Positions 16,661 through 24,432 of a DNA stretch of 64,000 bases are shown here, piece after piece. Position 1 is the stretch's first letter, and every line of letters begins with the position of its first letter. Source of the DNA: Nocardia aurantiaca (GTDB lineage: Bacteria > Actinomycetota > Actinomycetes > Mycobacteriales > Mycobacteriaceae); NCBI RefSeq assembly GCF_009708175.1, contig NZ_WMBB01000013.1:1-64000 (forward strand). The letters are read 5' to 3'. The position numbers were made by a program, and so were the translations under genes. Under the pieces are notes generated by a model. The model was given only the letters and a program-made list of their open reading frames with translations, made no database searches and had not been told where the DNA came from.

Positions 16661-18097
16661 GTGGCGTTCAGCACGGCCGACGAGGTCATCAAGTACATCA
16701 AGGAGGAGGAGGTCGAATACGTCGATATTCGTTTCACCGACCTCCCCGGTGTGCAGCAGCACTTCTCGATCCCGGCGAAGGCGTTCACCGCTGATCTCGC
16801 CGAAGAGGGCCTGGCGTTCGACGGTTCCTCCGTTCGCGGCTTCCAGTCGATCGACGAGTCGGACATGCTGCTGCTCCCCGACTTCGGCACCGCTCGGATC
16901 GATCCCTTCCGTGCCGCCAAGACGGTCAACATCAACTGCTTCGTCCACGACCCGTTCACCCGTGAGGCGTACTCCCGCGACCCGCGCAACATCGCGCGCA
17001 AGGCGGAGGAGTACCTGCGGTCGACCGGTATCGCCGACACCGCGTACTTCGGTCCCGAGGCGGAGTTCTACGTCTTCGACTCGATCCGCTACGACTCGGC
17101 GATGAACGGTGCGTTCTACGAGATCGACTCGATCTCCGGTTCCTGGAACACCGGCGCCGAGTACAACCTCGACGGCACCCCGAACCGCGGCTACAAGGTT
17201 CGCAACAAGGGTGGTTACTTCCCGGTCGCGCCGTACGACCACTACGTCGACCTGCGCGACAAGATGTCGACCAACCTGCAGAACGCCGGCTTCGAGCTGG
17301 AGCGCGGCCACCACGAGGTCGGCACCGCCGGTCAGGCCGAGATCAACTACCGCTTCGACACCCTGCTGTCGGCCGCGGACGACCTGCAGCTGTTCAAGTA
17401 CATCATCAAGAACACCGCGTGGGCCGAGGGCAAGACCGTCACCTTCATGCCGAAGCCGCTCTTCGGTGACAACGGCTCGGGCATGCACGTGCACCAGTCG
17501 CTGTGGAAGGACGGCAAGCCGCTGTTCCACGACGAGGCCGGCTACGGCGGTCTGTCGGACCTGGCTCGCCACTACATCGGCGGCATCCTGCACCACGCGC
17601 CCTCGCTGCTGGCGTTCACCAACCCAACCGTGAACTCCTACCACCGTCTGGTGCCGGGCTACGAGGCCCCCATCAACCTGGTGTACTCGCAGCGCAACCG
17701 CTCCGCCGCGGTGCGTATCCCGGTCACGGGCAACAACCCGAAGGCCAAGCGCATCGAGTTCCGCGCCCCCGACTCCTCGGGTAACCCGTACCTGGCCTTC
17801 GCCGCCATGCTGATGGCCGGCCTGGACGGCATCAAGCGCAAGCTGGAGCCGATGGCCCCGGTCGACAAGGACCTCTACGAGCTCCCGCCGGAGGAGGCCA
17901 AGAACATCCCGCAGGCCCCCACCTCGCTGGCATCGGTCATCGACCGCCTCGAGCAGGACCACGACTACCTCACCGAGGGCGGCGTGTTCACCGAGGACCT
18001 GATCGAGACCTGGATCAACATCAAGCGCGAGCAGGAGATCGCCCCGGTCAACCTGCGCCCGCACCCGTACGAGTTCGAGCTGTACTTCGACGTGTAA
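16661..18097 (+). CDS. glnA1: Glutamine synthetase type I-beta, GlnA1, 478 aa
   Basis: Makes glutamine from glutamate, ammonia and ATP in a dodecamer; the main nitrogen-assimilation enzyme. The substrate-binding motif VRGFQSIDESDM, the ATP-binding region (FMPKPLFGDNGSGMHVHQS) and NRSAAVRIP are intact. The adenylylation tyrosine (residue 406, DKDLYELPPEE) is present, so GlnE in this window can switch it off. Full length for the type. The GTG start has AAGGAG six bases upstream. The upstream GlnR box indicates transcriptional nitrogen control. In mycobacteria GlnA1 is also found extracellularly and linked to wall poly-L-glutamate/glutamine. Confidence 0.97.
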   Translation: MAFSTADEVIKYIKEEEVEYVDIRFTDLPGVQQHFSIPAKAFTADLAEEGLAFDGSSVRGFQSIDESDMLLLPDFGTARIDPFRAAKTVNINCFVHDPFTREAYSRDPRNIARKAEEYLRSTGIADTAYFGPEAEFYVFDSIRYDSAMNGAFYEIDSISGSWNTGAEYNLDGTPNRGYKVRNKGGYFPVAPYDHYVDLRDKMSTNLQNAGFELERGHHEVGTAGQAEINYRFDTLLSAADDLQLFKYIIKNTAWAEGKTVTFMPKPLFGDNGSGMHVHQSLWKDGKPLFHDEAGYGGLSDLARHYIGGILHHAPSLLAFTNPTVNSYHRLVPGYEAPINLVYSQRNRSAAVRIPVTGNNPKAKRIEFRAPDSSGNPYLAFAAMLMAGLDGIKRKLEPMAPVDKDLYELPPEEAKNIPQAPTSLASVIDRLEQDHDYLTEGGVFTEDLIETWINIKREQEIAPVNLRPHPYEFELYFDV

Positions 18098-18147
18098 ACC
18101 TGACCTGCACGAACGCGGTTGATTCTCGGGTTCGGTACGCAGTCGGC

Positions 18148-18198
18148 AGAAAGAAGCGGCGGTGGACATCCTTCGGATGTCCACCGCCGCTTCTTTCT
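18148..18198 (+). terminator. Strong hairpin terminator after glnA1
   Basis: A perfect 23-bp stem (18148-18170 with 18176-18198) closed by CTTCG, 51 bases after the stop and ending in TTCTTTCTCTT. One of the most stable terminators in the window. Confidence 0.9.
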
Positions 18199-18235
18199 CT
18201 TGCGTGCTGTCGCCTAAGTTCATGTCTCCCAATAG

Positions 18236-18595
18236 CTTCAGCCATTCAACGGCCAAGTTGATCAAACCTATTATGTCGGAACCAATTACGGCATCAGCGT
18301 CACGATCATCAATTCCACCGTGACGAATTTCGTGAGCTTCTACGACAACAGCCAGTGCATCGGGGGCAGTCGCGCGTACGGCAATCCGGAGATCCCGCTC
18401 GCCCCGGTCGCGAGTGTGAACTGGATCCTGTCGACGGCCGGCCGCCACGTCATCACAGCCAATGACGGCAAGACCACGCAGACGCTCACGCTGGACGTCC
18501 AGCCCGCCCCCGCCGGATCCACACCGGCCAAACCGGTACCCCCGCCCGCGGGCTGCAGCCAGTTGGATCGGCTGCTCAACGCCGGCAGCTCCTAA
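18236..18595 (+). pseudogene. C-terminal remnant of a secreted Ig-like-fold protein
   Basis: The frame opens right after a stop at 18233 and reads 119 residues. TYYVGTNYGISVTI, then VSFYDNSQCIGGS, ASVNWILSTAGRHVITAND and TQTLTLDVQPAP form one Ig-like (Big3-type) repeat. A Pro-rich linker and GCSQLDRLLNAGSS follow. No start codon with a ribosome site and no signal peptide are present, although such proteins are normally exported. I read it as the tail of a longer gene whose front was lost. A GTG at 18320 could start a 91-residue product, but that would cut through the fold. Confidence 0.65.
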
Positions 18596-18800
18596 GACTG
18601 GGTGCGGGATGCGCTCGGTGGTGATGCGGTCCGCTCGTTGATGACTCCGGCGATGACGATCCGGGTGGATTCGTCGGTGTCAGGCCATAGATGCCCATAG
18701 GTGTCCAGGGTGGTCTCGGCGTTGGCACAGCGTCGGTGAACAATTCGGTTGTCGGACTCGACGGCGAAGTGCCGCGTCGGGCAATGTTTGGTATGGAAAC
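18592..18800 (-). pseudogene. Remnant of a tyrosine recombinase (phage-type integrase), C-terminal end
   Basis: In the minus frame ending at 18592 the sequence reads TTLDTYGHLWPDTDESTR, the very end of actinobacterial phage integrases, with the catalytic tyrosine in DTYGHLWP. Upstream residues (FHTKHCPTRHFAVESDNR) align loosely with the FHDLRH box, but the arginine-histidine motif is lost. Everything before about 18800 is unrecognisable. It is a dead integrase tail, opposite in strand to glnA1. It marks an old insertion beside the conserved cluster. Confidence 0.75.
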
Positions 18801-18960
18801 CTGTCGCTGGTCCACGACCGGGCCCTCCCGCCGCAACAGCAGCCCGCACTCCCGGCTCGGGCATGGGTGTCGCCTCACATTTCGGGGGGCCACGTCGTCG
18901 TTCACTCGAGACCCAATCGAAGGTCCCGACAACCCCATACCTCTCCAGGAGTGACCGACC

Positions 18961-19503
18961 ATGTCAACCACGATCGATTTCAGCGAGCTGACCGGCGACT
19001 ATGTCCTCGATACCGCCCGCACGCGGATCGGGTTCATCGCCCGGCACACGATGGGCACCAAGGTGCGCGGGAACTTCGGGGAGTTCGAGGGCAGCGCGCA
19101 CCTGGACGGCGACGAACCGTCGAAGTCGAGCGCACAGCTCACGATCCAGGCCAAGACCATCGACACTCGCAACCAACAGCGCGACGATCTGCTGGGCCGA
19201 AAGTTCCTGGGCGTGGACGACCACCCGACGATCACCTTCACGCTGACCGGGGCGGAGCGGTTCGATCAGAACAATGTCAAGATCACCGGTGATCTGACCG
19301 TCCGCGGCGTCACCAGGCCGGTCACCGTGGACTTCGAACTGACCGGCGCGAAGAACGACCCGCAGGGCGCCCTCCGGGTCGGCTTCACCGGCAGCGCCAC
19401 CATCAACCGCAAGGACTGGGGGGTGCACTGGAGGGCGGCCCCGGGCATGGTCGGCTCCAAGGTGACGCTGGAGTTCGACGTCGCGGCGATCCGGCAGTCC
19501 TGA
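18961..19503 (+). CDS. YceI-family lipocalin-like protein, 180 aa
   Basis: A small beta-barrel of the YceI superfamily, which binds polyisoprenoid or other long lipophilic molecules. Segments typical of the family: GDYVLDTARTRIGFIARH near the start, RDDLLGRKFLGVDDHPTITF in the middle and FTGSATINRKDWGVHW near the end. There is no signal peptide, so it is cytoplasmic like many actinobacterial members. AGGAG lies ten bases before the ATG. It stands alone among decayed genes; stress or lipid roles are possible but not shown. Confidence 0.88.
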   Translation: MSTTIDFSELTGDYVLDTARTRIGFIARHTMGTKVRGNFGEFEGSAHLDGDEPSKSSAQLTIQAKTIDTRNQQRDDLLGRKFLGVDDHPTITFTLTGAERFDQNNVKITGDLTVRGVTRPVTVDFELTGAKNDPQGALRVGFTGSATINRKDWGVHWRAAPGMVGSKVTLEFDVAAIRQS

Positions 19504-19792
19504 GCGGGGAAGGCGCGCACTGACAAACCGCCGCCGACAGTGCGGACATCGCGGCGGCGCTCGCGAGACGGGCCGTGCTGTCCAGACCCCCCAACAGGCA
19601 TGATGCCGCGCTGGAGCACGGGTGGGGCCGCCACCGACAGGTCGGCGGCCCGTCGCCGGCGAGGCATGCCGAGCGCAGTTCGCGCCTGATCAGGGCGCTG
19701 TCCAAGATCAGAGTGGCGATAGACGCGCTGTGCGAGGGGTGCCGTAGCCGACGACGATCGTGTGACCGCGTCGGCCCGGACCTCCTGTCGGG

Positions 19793-19866
19793 CTAGCGTG
19801 GACCCAAGAATCCGGTCAGCTCGGTCGCGACGGCGGCGGGATCGTCCTCATGGGCGTCGGGTGGGA
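19793..19866 (-). pseudogene. Possible C-terminal scrap of an alpha/beta hydrolase
   Basis: One minus frame ends AHEDDPAAVATELTGFLG before a stop at 19793, like the last helix of many alpha/beta hydrolases. Nothing upstream is recognisable before the next gene's stop. It is short, so this is only a suggestion. The wider gap 19504-19878 holds no intact gene. Confidence 0.3.
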
Positions 19867-19878
19867 GGCACTGTGCCG

Positions 19879-20364
19879 CTACTGATCTGATCGAGCCGGG
19901 TTGGGAAGTGAGCGGGGGGTCACCGGAGCCAGGGCGGAGAGGTCGAGGGCGGTGGTTTCGGTCCAGCCGCTGACGCGAAGATCGTCGGGGGTGGGGACGC
20001 CGAGGGCCTCGTGTAGGCCGCGGGCGGCGGAGCGGGCCAACTCTTCGAAGCCGCTGCGGGTGATGGGCCAGCGCAGGGTGCGGCGCCAGTTCTCGATCTC
20101 GCGCTGGAGTGCGGGCGGGGTCCAGCCGAGGTCGCGTAGTAACTGCGCGGCGGAATCCGAAATCGGTTCGGCGAGATAGTAATCGCCGGTCAGTTCGGCG
20201 GAGAGCGTGATGTCGAACTGCTGGAACTGAACGTAGCGATTACCGGTGGCGAGGAGGATCACCGTGGCGCGCGAGGGCAGTTTCGCGAGGCAGCCGGCCA
20301 GGCCGTGCACGAACACGTCCCAGTCGGTTGTCACAACTTTCTCGCGCTGACTTCGGGTGCCCAT
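19879..20364 (-). CDS. TY-Chap-like small protein, about 150-161 aa
   Basis: A small soluble acidic protein. DWDVFVHGLAGCLAKLP followed by ATVILLATGNRYVQFQQF resembles the TY-Chap/YbjN-type chaperone-like domain seen in many mycolata proteins. ISDSAAQLLRDLGWTPP and a C-terminal helical part follow. I recognise the pattern but not a function. The start is uncertain: ATG 20364 is given, GTG 20334 with GAGAAAG upstream is equally plausible, and the TTG at 20388 is less so. It is isolated within a region of gene remnants. Confidence 0.6.
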   Translation of the reverse strand: MGTRSQREKVVTTDWDVFVHGLAGCLAKLPSRATVILLATGNRYVQFQQFDITLSAELTGDYYLAEPISDSAAQLLRDLGWTPPALQREIENWRRTLRWPITRSGFEELARSAARGLHEALGVPTPDDLRVSGWTETTALDLSALAPVTPRSLPNPARSDQ

Positions 20365-20430
20365 CGGGGCCGATGATACGCCGTCCAAACAAGGTGTTCA
20401 CCGAAATACTTTGGCGCCCAGTCCGATCAG

Positions 20431-20474
20431 CGGAAACCGCGGCGGCATCGACTGAAGGACCGCCACGGTTTCCG
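20431..20474. repeat. Inverted repeat, 15 bp with one mismatch
   Basis: Arms 20431-20445 and 20460-20474 (CGGAAACCGCGGCGG type) with a 14-base loop. It lies about 70 bases upstream of the TY-Chap-like gene. It could be a terminator from lost neighbouring genes or an operator. No T-run follows. Confidence 0.5.
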
Positions 20475-20970
20475 CGTGAACGGCTTACCGCCGCCGGGGA
20501 GTCGGGGCGGGGGCGAGTACTTGCGAGGGGTGTGCGTTCCAGCCTTCGCCGATCATTTTCGGGCACGGTGGTCAGCTGTCGGGCAACTACGTACCGTAGC
20601 CGCCGTGACGCCACATTCTGCCAAGTGAGCATCGCTATGACCGTCAACCTCTCGCGAATAGTCCATTGCAGGCAATCGATCGGCAATCGACATCGTTTCA
20701 TGGACGAACACGGCACTACGGACTGTTCGGAATCGATTTGAGGTACATGCAAAAGTCGATATGAGTTCGCAAAGATGCGAATCGGATCAAGAGGTGGGCA
20801 CGCACGAAATCAGCGTCTCGGCGAATCATGGTGAGGCGGTTCGTCATCCCGCTTCGATCCGCTCCGATTCACCGGTCCAGCACATCGCATGGCCCGGCCG
20901 CACACACAAGCGTCCTGTATACGCGGATTTACGATTCCTCGGCGGCCGGAGCGTTTGAGCGGCGGGCGAC
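20475..20970. other. Intergenic stretch without a recognisable gene, locally AT-richer
   Basis: Roughly 500 bases. The part around 20600-20830 is less G+C-rich than its neighbours, consistent with foreign or decaying DNA. No frame on either strand resembles a known family and no ribosome site precedes any frame. Confidence 0.45.
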
Positions 20971-21330
20971 TCAGCCCAGAATTCTCGAGGCGCAGTTCGC
21001 CCAGCGAATCGGAGGCGGCCGGCATTCGATGACAATGACGTCGAAGACGGTGAAATCGAAGACCACGCAAGGAGTTCCGGCGGTCGCGCAGACCAGGCCG
21101 ACGAGACCGTCGACGAGGGCGGGCCTCGGTGCGGCCGGCGAAGTGCTGGGACCGCCGGTGCGCCATGGGCTTCCGGGGCGGCCCCCCTATGGGTGGCACA
21201 CCACGACGTCGGGGTCGAGCAGTTCCAGCAGAGCCGAAGTCCCCGCCGCGGCAGGCGGCGAGGAAGTCTTCGACGGCATGCTGCCGGCGGTCGCGGACTC
21301 TCTTCGCCCTCGGCCAGGAACCGATCATGG
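20971..21330 (-). pseudogene. Decayed ECF41/SigJ-type sigma factor, C-terminal half
   Basis: On the minus strand HAVEDFLAACRGGDF reads into a +1 frameshift (near 21236) and continues as SALLELLDPDVVVCHP before an in-frame TAG (21187-21189). The same frame later gives ALVDGLVGLVCATAG and VVFDFTVFDVIVIE. This is the SnoaL-like C-terminal domain of ECF41 sigma factors, as in the intact gene at 57218 (SALLGLLDSEVTF, GLVVFDGKHTGVFSFTI). The N-terminal sigma domains are absent. At least a frameshift, a stop and a central deletion have accumulated. Confidence 0.8.
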
Positions 21331-21348
21331 ACGCCGTCCACTCCGTTC

Positions 21349-21567
21349 GGCTATAACGTCAATGGCCAGGACGTCGGCCTCGACCCGCGCGGCAAGGGCG
21401 CGGGACCCATCGCCTACGCCCACGTCGACGACATCGAGAAGACCCTCGCCGCCCTGCCCGAGGCGGGCGCCACCGGGCGCGAGGCCATCCGCGACGTCGG
21501 TGGTGGCCGCCGCATCGCCACGGTGGAAGGAACAGACGGTCTTGTCCTCGGAATTCTCCAGCAGCCC
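21349..21567 (+). pseudogene. N-terminally truncated VOC/glyoxalase-like remnant
   Basis: The frame reads GQDVGLDPRGKGAGPIAYAHVDDIE, then DVGGGRRIATVEGTDG and LGILQQP, the second half of a VOC-superfamily protein, which normally stops at that point. Here the frame runs on without a stop into the following gene's DNA. No start codon or first beta-alpha-beta unit remains. It abuts the sigma-factor remnant head to head, so one deletion may have removed both 5' ends. Confidence 0.75.
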
Positions 21568-21976
21568 CGACCATTTCGAAGTGCGGCCGGTGGGCCGGGT
21601 CCGCTCGCCGCTGACCGCTCGCACCGGTGCACCGCGTCAAGCCGACGAGGGCGCCCCGCCGGCCGAGATAGTCCTGTCCCCCGAGTTCGCCCCCGCCGCA
21701 GCCGATCTCCACGCGGGTATGCGGGTGGTGCTACTCACCTGGCTGCACGCGGGCAGCCGGGATGTGCTCTCGGTCTACCCCCGCGGCGACCGGACCCGCC
21801 CGCCCACCGGTGTCTTCGCCACCCGCTCCCCCGACCGCCCCAACCCCATCGGTCTCCATGAGGTCACCATCACCTCCGTCACCCCGGAGGTCCTCGGCGT
21901 CTCCGGCCTGGAGGCCATCGACGGCACCCCGATCCTCGACATCAAGCCCACCCTCGGCTCCGTCGAAACCCGCTGA
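21542..21976 (+). CDS. TrmO/TsaA-like tRNA methyltransferase domain protein, about 144 aa
   Basis: A small beta-barrel enzyme of the TsaA/TrmO family, which uses S-adenosylmethionine to methylate t6A in tRNA in characterised members. FEVRPVGRVRSPL opens the domain, RPPTGVFATRSPDRPNPIGLH is the family core, and VSGLEAIDGTPILDIKP closes it. The start is unclear: TTG 21542 or GTG 21581 fit the domain boundary, and neither has a good ribosome site. The front overlaps the VOC remnant in another frame, so expression may rely on upstream read-through. The domain itself looks intact. The natural target in actinobacteria is not settled. Confidence 0.75.
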   Translation: MSSEFSSSPDHFEVRPVGRVRSPLTARTGAPRQADEGAPPAEIVLSPEFAPAAADLHAGMRVVLLTWLHAGSRDVLSVYPRGDRTRPPTGVFATRSPDRPNPIGLHEVTITSVTPEVLGVSGLEAIDGTPILDIKPTLGSVETR

Positions 21977-21979
21977 CCG

Positions 21980-22000
21980 ACCGGTCCCCGCCATTCGGAT
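21980..22000. repeat. Dispersed intergenic repeat, copy 1
   Basis: CCGGTCCCCGCCATTCGG lies just after the TrmO-like gene. The same core recurs at 22062-22090 and 24296-24324. Confidence 0.6.
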
Positions 22001-22061
22001 GATCCCCCGAGCGGCTTGATCCGGCCGTCGCGGGTAGTGAACGCCGGATGGCATGACCGGA

Positions 22062-22090
22062 CGGTCCCCGCCATTCGGCTCTCGCCTCCC
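22062..22090. repeat. Dispersed intergenic repeat, copy 2
   Basis: CGGTCCCCGCCATTCGG, then CTCTCGCCTCC, directly at the 3' end of the marR-like gene. Longer match to copy 3 than to copy 1. Confidence 0.6.
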
Positions 22091-22572
22091 TATGGGCCGG
22101 CGGCGGTCGCCGTTCCGCTCTCCGGGACCGGACGTGGCCACGGACGACCGTGATAACGCTCGATATCTGTGTTGAATCGCTCGAGCCAGGCCGCCAGGGC
22201 GCTGACGTCCTCGTCGGACCAATCCGCCAGGATCGCATCGAGATGCCGGATGCCTTCGTCACGCGCGCGCTGCAGCTGTGCCTCCCCTTCCGCGGTGACG
22301 CGGAATTTGCGGGCGATGCCACCATCGGGATCCGGGATTCGCTGCACCAGGTCCGCCCGCATCATGGCTGCGGTTTGCCGGTTCAATGTGGACACATCCA
22401 AACCCAGCGCATCGCTGAGCTGCCCGATCGACATCGGACCTTCCACCGCTAACCGTCGCAGCACGGTGTAGGCGCTGCGATCGAGACGAGTCTCGCTGCC
22501 TTTGCGAGATATCAGGCTGTACCGCCCGAAGAGCATGGCTTCGAACTCGATCTGGTCGGTTGGCTTGTTCAT
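22090..22572 (-). CDS. MarR-family transcriptional regulator, 160 aa
   Basis: A winged-helix repressor. RLDRSAYTVLRRLAVEGPMS and IGQLSDALGLDVSTLNRQ form the DNA-binding helices, and a wing follows (RIPDPDGGIARKFRVTAEG). C-terminal helices for dimerisation are complete. The ATG at 22572 has AAGGAG five bases upstream. The gene is divergent from an MFS exporter with a 148-base shared promoter region holding palindromes. This is the classic arrangement of a drug- or phenol-responsive MarR repressor controlling its own exporter. Confidence 0.9.
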   Translation of the reverse strand: MNKPTDQIEFEAMLFGRYSLISRKGSETRLDRSAYTVLRRLAVEGPMSIGQLSDALGLDVSTLNRQTAAMMRADLVQRIPDPDGGIARKFRVTAEGEAQLQRARDEGIRHLDAILADWSDEDVSALAAWLERFNTDIERYHGRPWPRPVPESGTATAAGP

Positions 22573-22656
22573 ACCGCTCCTTCCGCCGATCCGCTTCGAC
22601 TCTCGATCCACCTCGCTTCCGGAGTCAAACCCTACACAGTGTGCATCACGCACTCT

Positions 22657-22673
22657 ATGTGCATAATGCTCAT
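22657..22673. promoter_or_regulatory. Candidate MarR operator
   Basis: ATGTGCATAATGCTCAT is a 17-bp imperfect palindrome (GCAT-A-ATGC core, ATG/CAT ends) about 48 bases before the MFS start in the divergent promoter region. Related GTGCAT/ATGTGC motifs flank it at 22641 and 22675. Confidence 0.55.
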
Positions 22674-22720
22674 CATGTGCGCGATACACATTAGCGCGTT
22701 CCCGCTCGGAGGAGACATCC

Positions 22721-24166
22721 GTGACCCCAGCTGATTCCACCTCACAGACCGGCCGCATCCTGGCCGTACTGGCCTATACCGGCATCACCGCCTCATTGAT
22801 GCAGACACTCGTCGTCCCGCTACTGGGCCAGTTGCCGACCATCTTGAACACCTCCCCCTCGAACTCGAGCTGGGTTGTCACCATCACCCTGCTCGTCGGG
22901 GCCGTGGCCACGCCGGTCGCGGGCCGGCTGGGCGACATGTACGGAAAGCGGCGCATGATGATCGCCTCGACGGTGCCGCTCATCATCGGTTCCGCGGTCG
23001 CCGCCACGGCCACTTCGCTGATTCCGATGATCATCGGCCGCGGCCTGCAGGGCCTGGGCGTCGGCATTGTTCCGCTGGCCATCGCACTGCTTCGTGACGT
23101 CATGCCGCCCGAACGGCTCGGCTCCTCCATCGCGCTCATCAGTTCATCGCTGGGCATCGGCGGCGCGCTGGGCCTGCCGCTGGCCGCGGCGGTCACCGAG
23201 TACAGCAATTGGCGCGTATTGTTCTGGGCCGCAGCAGTTCTGGTGGTGATAGCCGCCGCCCTCCTCGTCCTTTTCGTCCCCGAGGGCGGGTCCGAAGGCC
23301 CGTCCGGTCGCTTCGACATGCCCGGTGCGCTGCTGCTCAGCGCGGGGCTGGTGTCACTGTTGCTTCCCGTCTCCAAGGGCGCTTCGTGGGGTTGGACGAG
23401 TGGCAGCACCCTGGGGTTCTTCGCCGCCGCCGTGCTACTGCTGCTGACGTGGGGCTGGTGGGAGCTGCGCGCGACCGAACCGCTGGTCGATCTGCGAGTC
23501 ACCGCGCGGCCGCAGGTGTTGATCACCAACATCACCACCATCGCGGTCGGCGTCGGCATGTACTCCGTGCAGCTGAGCATCCCCCAGCTGATGCAGCTCC
23601 CGAAATCCCTCGGTTACGGACTGGGTCAGTCGATGATGGCGATGGGATTGTGGATGGCCCCGGCAGGCATCATGATGATGCTGATCTCACCGGTCGGCGC
23701 GAAGCTCTCCGCATTGCGCGGGCCGAAGACCACGCTGGTCACCGGCGCTCTCATCATGGCCATCGGCTATGGGCTGGCACTGCCGTTCATGGGCTCGATC
23801 TGGGGTCTTCTGGCGGTGAACATCCTCTACAGTTCCGGCGTCGCCTTCGCCTACGGCGCCTTGCCCGCGCTGATCATGGGCGCGGTACCCCGGTCGGAAA
23901 CCGCGGCGGCCAACGGCTTCAACACACTGATGCGCTCCATCGGCACCGCGATGTCCTCCGCGGTGATCGGCGCGGTCCTGGCCCAGATGAGCGTCTCGCT
24001 GGGCGGTCACTCCATACCGACCGAGAAGGGCTTCCAGGCAGCGTTCCTGATCGGCAGCGGAGTTTCTCTCCTCGCCGCCGCCATGGCCCTGATGATTCCG
24101 ATCCGCCGGGCTGTGCGGGGAAAGCCGGAGGGAGACGTCACGGCGTCGGTCCCCGCCGCGGCTTGA
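22721..24166 (+). CDS. MFS multidrug exporter, 14-helix DHA2-like, 481 aa
   Basis: A proton-driven efflux pump in the inner membrane. The start shows MQTLVVPLLGQLPTIL and WVVTITLLVGAVATPVAGRLGDMYGKRR, the DHA2 helix 1-3 pattern with motif A (GRLGDMYGKRR). Motif C-like GIGGALGLPLAAAV follows helix 5. The length suits 14 helices. The GTG has GGAGGAG seven bases upstream. Control by the divergent MarR protein is inferred from layout. The substrate is unknown. Confidence 0.9.
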   Translation: MTPADSTSQTGRILAVLAYTGITASLMQTLVVPLLGQLPTILNTSPSNSSWVVTITLLVGAVATPVAGRLGDMYGKRRMMIASTVPLIIGSAVAATATSLIPMIIGRGLQGLGVGIVPLAIALLRDVMPPERLGSSIALISSSLGIGGALGLPLAAAVTEYSNWRVLFWAAAVLVVIAAALLVLFVPEGGSEGPSGRFDMPGALLLSAGLVSLLLPVSKGASWGWTSGSTLGFFAAAVLLLLTWGWWELRATEPLVDLRVTARPQVLITNITTIAVGVGMYSVQLSIPQLMQLPKSLGYGLGQSMMAMGLWMAPAGIMMMLISPVGAKLSALRGPKTTLVTGALIMAIGYGLALPFMGSIWGLLAVNILYSSGVAFAYGALPALIMGAVPRSETAAANGFNTLMRSIGTAMSSAVIGAVLAQMSVSLGGHSIPTEKGFQAAFLIGSGVSLLAAAMALMIPIRRAVRGKPEGDVTASVPAAA

Positions 24167-24295
24167 AACATTTCTCACACCAACCACATCGGGGTGGCCG
24201 AGCTGTTCCACCGAAGGAAGGACCGAAATCCATTCTCGGGCAGCCTCACCCGGCTGCCGGCGGAAAACGCCGGGGTCGTGGACCGGGTTGCACGG

Positions 24296-24324
24296 CCGGT
24301 CCCCGCCATCCGGCTTTCGCCTCC
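24296..24324. repeat. Dispersed intergenic repeat, copy 3
   Basis: CCGGTCCCCGCCATCCGG then CTTTCGCCTCC. With copy 2 it shares about 29 positions and few differences, and the two copies bracket the marR-MFS pair. Confidence 0.6.
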
Positions 24325-24432
24325 GCGTCGGTGACGGTTGCCGCCCTCGCGACATGATGAGAAGATTCTTTAGCAACTCTCTCATCCTGTCCGAGTGTGG
24401 TGCTCGGGCAGGTGTGATCAAAGGAGATCACC

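Noticed and set aside
19720..19785. Minus-frame GHTIVVGYGT, like the NAD-binding start of a TrkA or potassium-channel domain
   Set aside because: Only ten residues match and the frame stops soon after; too short to separate from chance.
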